Assembly (NCBI GenBank): GCA_937914895.1
Contig: CALGIL010000084.1
Span: 1-11,071 of the forward strand
DNA: 11,071 bases
Direction of reading: 5' to 3'
Source of the DNA: an uncultured Angelakisella sp.
GTDB taxonomy: Bacteria > Bacillota > Clostridia > Oscillospirales > Ruminococcaceae
Position 1 is the first letter of the stretch. Each line of letters opens with the position of its first letter. Made by a program: the position numbers and the translations under genes. Shown piece by piece: positions 6,346 to 11,071 of the stretch. Under the pieces are notes generated by a model. It had not been told where the DNA came from, did no database searches, and saw only the letters and a list, made by a program, of their open reading frames with translations.

Positions 6346-6906
6346 CTATATACTCCGTCTTCTTAGAATGGCCATAACCTTCCCCAGGGTGTCCCTGACC
6401 TCTACCAGGCCGTATACCCGGCTGTCGGTGGCATTTTCCCGGGCGTCGCCCAGGACAAAGACCTGCCCTTCGCCCACGGTCAGGGGAAAGGTCACCCCTG
6501 TCTCGTACCTGCGTGTGGGCTCATAGATGGCCGGTTCCTGCTGCAGCGCGCCGTTGATGACAAGGCCGTCCTGGGTAATGTCCACCGTATCGCCGGCCGT
6601 GGCGGCCACCCGGCGCACCTGGCGCTTGCCCTGAAAGTCCAGCAGCAGCGTGTCGCCAAAGACATAGTTCTTATCCAGCCGGTAGAAGATGACCAAATCT
6701 CCGTCCTTGACGGCCGGGTCCATGGCCGGGTCCAGGTTGCGGTGCAGGCCGTACACAAAGGTAAACAGCAGCATAACCGCCAGCGCGACCCCCGCAATCT
6801 TCAGCAGCAGGGCCAGCAGCTCCCGGAGCAGGGGGTGGCCCCGTCCGCCCTGGGGTTTGGCGGGCGCCTCCCGCGGCGCCGCGTCCATGGGGTTTGCGTT
6901 ATCCAT
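6346..6906 (-). CDS. SipA-like degenerate signal peptidase I homologue of the pilus cluster
   Basis: A 186-residue protein of type I signal peptidase fold. A Pro/Ala-rich cytoplasmic N-terminus (1-28) precedes a membrane helix (about 31-53) and the extracellular domain. Recognisable boxes are PAMDPAVKDGD (60-70), QVRRVAATAGD (96-106) and GDARENATDSRVYG (153-166). The usual nucleophile Ser of SMxP is Ala61 and the usual general-base Lys of VKRV is Arg98, so peptidase activity is not expected. Group A Streptococcus SipA, which also lacks the catalytic pair and is needed for FctA pilus polymerisation, is the closest known parallel. The ATG at 6906 overlaps the adhesin stop by 8 bases. An upstream in-frame TTG at 6939 would add 11 residues but lies deeper in the adhesin gene and is less likely. 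A chaperone or assembly role is inferred. Confidence 0.88.
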   Translation of the reverse strand: MDNANPMDAAPREAPAKPQGGRGHPLLRELLALLLKIAGVALAVMLLFTFVYGLHRNLDPAMDPAVKDGDLVIFYRLDKNYVFGDTLLLDFQGKRQVRRVAATAGDTVDITQDGLVINGALQQEPAIYEPTRRYETGVTFPLTVGEGQVFVLGDARENATDSRVYGLVEVRDTLGKVMAILRRRSI

Positions 6907-9900
6907 GGCGCTTGCGCCTCGCTTTCCGGCTTGCCGCAAACGCGGTACCCGCCAAAAGCGGAAGCAGCAGCCCAGGCAGCACCGCGGCCCCTGTCATGCC
7001 GTCGGACACCCCGGTCTCCACCACGGTGATGCGGGTGTTTACAAAGTCAACTCTGCGGTCGTCGCCGCCGTCAACCAGGGCCACCGGACCTGTGTCCGTA
7101 TCCGTCACCGAAGACCCTCCATCCAGCGTGTAGGTGGTGGTGTACCGCACATCGGCAGTCTCCGCAATGTACACCTTGTATGTATACGGGATGTTTTCTA
7201 CGGTGATGGTCTGCCCATGCTTGAGCTGGAAGGTGGCGCTGCCCGCATTGTTCAGCCTAAGGGTACCCCCTCCCGGAGATGCCACGCCGGACACGGTGGT
7301 CCCGCCTGTGTAGGTGAATTCGGTCCCCTGGGGCAGGGGGTTGCCGTCTGCATCCTCTACCGTGATGGTAAAGGTAAACATCTTGTTGCGGTCACCGGCG
7401 GCGCCCTGTACCGTCTTGGCGACGGTCACGTCCACCGGGGGGGTTTTGTAGTTGATGTTGTTGTTGTCCAGCAGCGTCCCGTCAAAGGGGTTGGTTGCCC
7501 GACTTGTAAAGGCCTGGCGGTTGACAGGGGGGACGAAGACCTGGGACGCCGTGTTGTTTTGCACCACCGCACCGCTGGCGATGCTCAGATTTTTATACTT
7601 GCCGGTACTGACAGGGTTGGCATAGGGGTAGGCATCGGCATAGAAAATTCCGCCGCCGTCGGTACCCGCTGTGTTGCCGGAGATTGTCCCGCCCTCCATA
7701 ACAAGGGCAGAACCGGCACCCAATCTCACAAAGACACCGCCGCCATCGGTTGCCGCCGTGTTTTGCGAAATCATCCCAGACTTCATTGTAAAGACATTTG
7801 CGGTCGTAACACCGCCGCCTTGACCATAAAGGCCATCCAGCGCTTTGTTGTGGGTGATGGCACCATCATGCATGGTAAATGCCCCTACTGTGCAAACACC
7901 GCCGCCAGCATTCTTCGCTGTGTTCCGGGTAATGCTGCCCTTGTGCATCGTAAGGGTGGCGGAGGCGGAGTCTATATAAATCCCGCCGCCGTCTTTTTCT
8001 GCCTTATTCTCAGAAATCTCCCCATCCATTATCTCTACTTTGGCATTCGCACCGACTGCAACAATACCGCCGCCATGGGAATCTGCTTCATTGTTTATGA
8101 CCTTAGCACCTGGCCCCGCAGGGTCTGGGTCCATGACAAATTTGCTCCCATCCCTCAGATGAATACCGCCGCCGCTGCCGTTGATTACCGTATTTTCAGA
8201 AATTGTTCCGCCTGTCATGGTGAATGGGGCAGTAGAACCCAGATAGACGCCGCCGCCGCCGCTATTCATCCAGTTGCCAGTACCGGGACCGTTTGCGGTA
8301 TTTTTGGTGATGATACCGCCTTTCATCGTAAAGTTTGGCTTGTAAGATGCAGTTGGTCCATTGTCTTCCATATGGACACCGCCGCCAGTACCCGCGGTAG
8401 TATTTTCAGAAATTGTCCCGCCAGACATGGTGAACGCACCAAAGGAATAAACGCCGCCGCCGCCAAAAAAGGTCGATGCAAGAGTTGTTTTGTTTTTGGT
8501 GATAAGACCGCCGGACATCTCAGAGGGTGCTGTTGTACCGATGCCGCCGCCGGAGAAATATGCCTCGTTGTTGGAGATGGTGCCGCCGCTCATGGTGAAG
8601 GGGTCTGCGCTCAGAGAAAGTCCGCCGCCGCTGGACGACACATTCCATGAAATCTCCCCCCCCTGTATCTTGACAAATCCGGGCGCATACGGGTACGAAC
8701 CAGAGTAGTACTCATTACAAAGTCCGCCACCGCTGCCGCCCTCTGCCGTATTGTTGTTCAGTTCACCATCCATCATGGTAAAGCGGCTATACTGGCTTAA
8801 ATAGATGCCGCCGCCGTGACCATTCGATCTGTTCCCAGAGACTTTTCCGTCATACATCACAAAGTCTACATCTTTCCCTACATAGACACCACCACCACGG
8901 GCTACTATGCTGCTAGGCTTCGCATCTTTATTCAACGCAACATTGCTGACAATTTCGCCGCCATCTATGTTCAGGAAGGTAGTGTCGTTCATATACACGC
9001 CGCCGCCGCCGTCAGAGGAGAAGCATTTGGTAATTTTTGCGCCGTCCCTTATCTCCAGCCCGCCGCCGGTTTCTACTTCGATTCCACCGTTTGTTGTAAT
9101 CTGTGTGTAAACATTGATGCCGGTACCTGCCAGGACAATCTTCTCCAGCGTCAGCTTGCCCGCTACCAAAAGATGCCGGCCGTTGGCTCTATGTACTGTC
9201 GTCTGGGTAATGGTACGGAGCTCGCCGTCCGAGGTAAGGGTAATCACCTTGTCAGCGGGAACCGTGACCACCGTGCCCATGGCGGTGTCGTCCTGGGTGG
9301 CCGTAATGGTGCAGGGCTCATGATTGGGCAGGCAGGCGGCCACCGCATCCTTCAGCCAGTGATAGGACCCGAGGACCACGCCGCCCGCGTCCTTGCTGAC
9401 GATATACCGGTTGCCCCTCCACTGGGCGTACAGGGTGAGGTTTTTGGTAAGGGTTATCGCCTGGCTTGGGGAATAGGAAGTACCGCTCCCGTCCGGCTCG
9501 GTATTCCAGTCAACGAATACCTCCATGCCCGGCTGGATGGCCCCATCCGCAGCCGTGAATCCTGCCTCTGCCTGGGTGTACAGGTTGGCATTGTTGCCCG
9601 GAGAAGGCACCTGTTGGTACTTGTCGGAGGTACCGGTTGTGTTGTTAACCTTGTAGGTGACCGCATGATTTTCGCCATGATAGTTGATGTTGTCGTTGTC
9701 CAGCAGCAACCCGTCAAAGGGTTTGTTGGTCCGGTTGGTAAAGTCCAGGTAGTTGCAGGGGGGCTCGTAAGTGACCGCCGTGTTGCCCTCTACCGTTGCG
9801 GAGCCGGACAGTTCAAGGTTGCTATAACTGCCTGTATTGGCGGGGTTGGCATAGCTGCGGCTTCCCGTGTAAATGCCGCCGCCCTCCACCGCCGCCGTAT

Positions 9901-11071
9901 TCCCGGAGATTGTTCCCCCGGTCATGGTCAGGGACCCAGTGGCGCCCATATGGACGCCGCCGCCGTTCCTGACCGCCGTGTTCCCAGAAATTTCGCCGCC
10001 CTCCATGGTAATGGCGCCTGCCGCGTAGACGCCGCCGCCGTTGCCGTTGGTGCCGTCATCTACCAGGACGCTGTTATTGATGATTTTGCCGTCTGTCAGG
10101 GTCAACTTACCATTCAGGCCCACAAAGACACCGCCGCCGGTTACATTTGCTTTGTTCCCGGATACTTCGCCGCCGTCTATTGTTGCGGTGGCAAATATAT
10201 CAATATACACCCCGCCGCCGTTTGTCTTTGCAATGTTCCGGGTGATTTCGCCGCCTGTCATGTGGAAGTTGCCCTGCATTCCCACCATGACACCGCCGCC
10301 ATTTTCAGCGGTATAACAGTTTGTAATCTTTGCACCCGACTCCATGGTCAGTGTGGTGCCACTCTTGTTGATATATACCCCGCCGTTTACCTTGTCGCCG
10401 CCGCTGGCAACGGTATGACCCATGCCCGACAGTACAATGTTGTTCAGCGTCAGGGAGCCGCTGACCAGGAAGTGATACCCAGTACTTTTGTTCCCCAGTG
10501 TGGTATGGGTAATGGTATAGGGCCCGCCGGCGGCAGAGGTAATGGTAATGGTCTTGCCAACTGGGATGGTCAGGGCGGCGGGTATGTTAAAATTCTGTCC
10601 AATTACAATTGTCCCGCCATCGTCCACATTGGCAATGGCCGACACCAGGGCGGCATAGCTGCTGGCCGTCTCCGTTGCGGCTGTGGGCCGCACCTCCGGC
10701 GGGGTGCGCAGCCCGGCGTCCACACCGGTGACCCGGGTATCCTCGTCCATGACAATGGCCCGGGAGTAGACGGTGGTATAGTCGTCGTTAAAGTCCGCAA
10801 AGTGGTTGTCGCCGGTGACCCCGGCAACGGGCAGGAGGTAGGTGTCCCGGTCCTGGTCCCCTTCCACCGCGGAAATGCCCACCACATAGGTGCCGGGCTG
10901 GAGGTTTTCAAACTTGTATGTTCCGCTCTCCCCAGTCTGCACCGTTCTCACCGGGGTTTCGCGGTCATCCGCCCAGTACAGGCTCACGTCAAAATCCGTA
11001 AGGGGCCGCTCTTCCTCCTGCCGGATGCCGTCGCCGCCAAAAGCGCCGCTTGCTTTCTTCTCAAGCACATC
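6899..11071 (-). CDS. Giant beta-helix surface adhesin, N-terminus outside window
   Basis: The frame is open to the right edge (1390 residues visible), so the start and signal peptide are missing. Residue numbers count from the GTG codon at 11068, which need not be the true start. Residues 24-120 form an SdrD_B-like domain (YKFENLQPGTY, ending VDAGL). Beta-helix array 1 spans about 137-430, and an InlB/flg_new-like linker ending LTLYAQW lies at about 499-550. Beta-helix array 2 spans about 566-1172. A pilin-type domain (1210-1346) follows, with K1218, E1303 and N1344 as candidate isopeptide residues. The C-terminus has VVETGV (1349-1354), a membrane helix (about 1360-1379) and the basic tail RKARRKRHG. 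Each helix turn repeats GGGVYxx...TMxGGTISxNTA over about 27 residues, resembling polymorphic membrane protein or pectate-lyase-like helices. As first visible gene of the cluster it is probably the adhesive subunit; ligand and tip placement are unknown. Confidence 0.92.
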   Translation of the reverse strand, partial: DVLEKKASGAFGGDGIRQEEERPLTDFDVSLYWADDRETPVRTVQTGESGTYKFENLQPGTYVVGISAVEGDQDRDTYLLPVAGVTGDNHFADFNDDYTTVYSRAIVMDEDTRVTGVDAGLRTPPEVRPTAATETASSYAALVSAIANVDDGGTIVIGQNFNIPAALTIPVGKTITITSAAGGPYTITHTTLGNKSTGYHFLVSGSLTLNNIVLSGMGHTVASGGDKVNGGVYINKSGTTLTMESGAKITNCYTAENGGGVMVGMQGNFHMTGGEITRNIAKTNGGGVYIDIFATATIDGGEVSGNKANVTGGGVFVGLNGKLTLTDGKIINNSVLVDDGTNGNGGGVYAAGAITMEGGEISGNTAVRNGGGVHMGATGSLTMTGGTISGNTAAVEGGGIYTGSRSYANPANTGSYSNLELSGSATVEGNTAVTYEPPCNYLDFTNRTNKPFDGLLLDNDNINYHGENHAVTYKVNNTTGTSDKYQQVPSPGNNANLYTQAEAGFTAADGAIQPGMEVFVDWNTEPDGSGTSYSPSQAITLTKNLTLYAQWRGNRYIVSKDAGGVVLGSYHWLKDAVAACLPNHEPCTITATQDDTAMGTVVTVPADKVITLTSDGELRTITQTTVHRANGRHLLVAGKLTLEKIVLAGTGINVYTQITTNGGIEVETGGGLEIRDGAKITKCFSSDGGGGVYMNDTTFLNIDGGEIVSNVALNKDAKPSSIVARGGGVYVGKDVDFVMYDGKVSGNRSNGHGGGIYLSQYSRFTMMDGELNNNTAEGGSGGGLCNEYYSGSYPYAPGFVKIQGGEISWNVSSSGGGLSLSADPFTMSGGTISNNEAYFSGGGIGTTAPSEMSGGLITKNKTTLASTFFGGGGVYSFGAFTMSGGTISENTTAGTGGGVHMEDNGPTASYKPNFTMKGGIITKNTANGPGTGNWMNSGGGGVYLGSTAPFTMTGGTISENTVINGSGGGIHLRDGSKFVMDPDPAGPGAKVINNEADSHGGGIVAVGANAKVEIMDGEISENKAEKDGGGIYIDSASATLTMHKGSITRNTAKNAGGGVCTVGAFTMHDGAITHNKALDGLYGQGGGVTTANVFTMKSGMISQNTAATDGGGVFVRLGAGSALVMEGGTISGNTAGTDGGGIFYADAYPYANPVSTGKYKNLSIASGAVVQNNTASQVFVPPVNRQAFTSRATNPFDGTLLDNNNINYKTPPVDVTVAKTVQGAAGDRNKMFTFTITVEDADGNPLPQGTEFTYTGGTTVSGVASPGGGTLRLNNAGSATFQLKHGQTITVENIPYTYKVYIAETADVRYTTTYTLDGGSSVTDTDTGPVALVDGGDDRRVDFVNTRITVVETGVSDGMTGAAVLPGLLLPLLAGTAFAASRKARRKRHG
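7449..7490 (-). repeat. Cap repeat, copy after array 2
   Basis: This segment encodes PFDGTLLDNNNINY. It matches 9681-9721 at most bases, including GTTGATGTTGT and GTCCAGCAGC on the plus strand, and marks the end of the second beta-helix. Confidence 0.75.
7553..9091 (-). repeat. Beta-helix coding array 2 (about 16 GGG turns)
   Basis: About sixteen degenerate units of roughly 80 bases, each carrying a GGCGG-rich triplet-glycine core on the minus strand (CCGCCGCC on the plus strand). A weaker NGGIEV unit leads them. The units encode GGGVYx followed by a TMSGGTISxNTA-like half. Lengths vary, for example an insertion of Tyr/Pro-rich sequence near 8680-8710, so the array is an imperfect tandem repeat. 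Confidence 0.85.
9681..9721 (-). repeat. Cap repeat, copy after array 1
   Basis: This segment encodes PFDGLLLDNDNINY and pairs with the cap at 7449-7490. The pair shows that the whole helix-plus-cap unit was duplicated within the gene. Confidence 0.75.
9779..10387 (-). repeat. Beta-helix coding array 1 (about 6 GGG turns)
   Basis: Six units with a GGG core, preceded by one NGGVYI unit, with the same 27-residue logic as the longer array downstream in the gene. It is bounded by a leader (SGSLTLNNIVL) and a C-terminal cap (PFDGLLLDNDNINY) that both have counterparts around the second array. Confidence 0.85.

Noticed and set aside
6346..6939. Longer start (TTG at 6939) for the SipA-like gene
   Set aside because: It would overlap the adhesin end by 41 bases and has no clear ribosome site. 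The ATG at 6906 with the ATGGATAA overlap is more natural.
6689..8650. 653-residue open frame on the plus strand
   Set aside because: It lies antisense to the SipA-like gene and the glycine-rich adhesin arrays. Its pattern follows the repeated GGC codons, and no convincing ribosome site or motif was seen.
7600..10400. CRISPR-like array of short regularly spaced CCGCCGCC repeats
   Set aside because: The repeats are only about 8 bases, the intervals code for related protein turns in one open frame, and no cas gene is present.

Overview
The window looks like part of a chromosome of a moderately GC-rich Gram-positive anaerobe, probably a Clostridia-type Firmicute. This rests on two class B sortases, C-terminal sorting signals followed by a membrane helix and a basic tail, strong AAGGAG ribosome sites, and isopeptide-type pilins. 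No taxonomic marker gene is present, so the assignment is an inference. Every convincing gene lies on the minus strand, so transcription runs from right to left.

Right half (about 11071 to 6899): the 3' end of a very large surface adhesin whose start lies outside the window. Its visible order is an SdrD_B-like domain, a first right-handed beta-helix array, an InlB/flg_new-type linker, a much longer second beta-helix array, a pilin-like isopeptide domain, and a sorting signal with a membrane helix.

Centre (6906 to 2186): the rest of a compact sortase-assembled pilus cluster. It holds a signal-peptidase-like protein that has lost both catalytic residues (SipA-like), a two-domain pilin that is the likely shaft subunit, a class B sortase with an extra C-terminal membrane helix, a second and probably ancillary pilin, and a second class B sortase. 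The genes overlap or are separated by 6 to 17 bases, except for a 70-base gap holding a stem-loop in front of the likely shaft pilin. Expected job: the two sortases link pilins and adhesin through transpeptidation, the SipA-like protein assists polymerisation, and the beta-helix adhesin is displayed, perhaps at the tip.

Left part (2114 to 1): a stand-alone EAL-domain protein with a complete set of c-di-GMP phosphodiesterase residues, then a Sel1-repeat protein that runs off the left edge. The Sel1 gene follows a 139-base gap with a perfect 10-bp inverted repeat just before its ribosome site. The link between these two genes and the pilus is inferred from order and strand only.

The most notable points are the catalytically dead signal peptidase homologue (Ser to Ala and Lys to Arg), the duplicated beta-helix arrays of unequal length with matching caps, three different non-LPXTG sorting signals alongside two sortases, a pilin domain that seems to have lost its isopeptide lysine, and a 216-bp higher-order repeat in the Sel1 gene.
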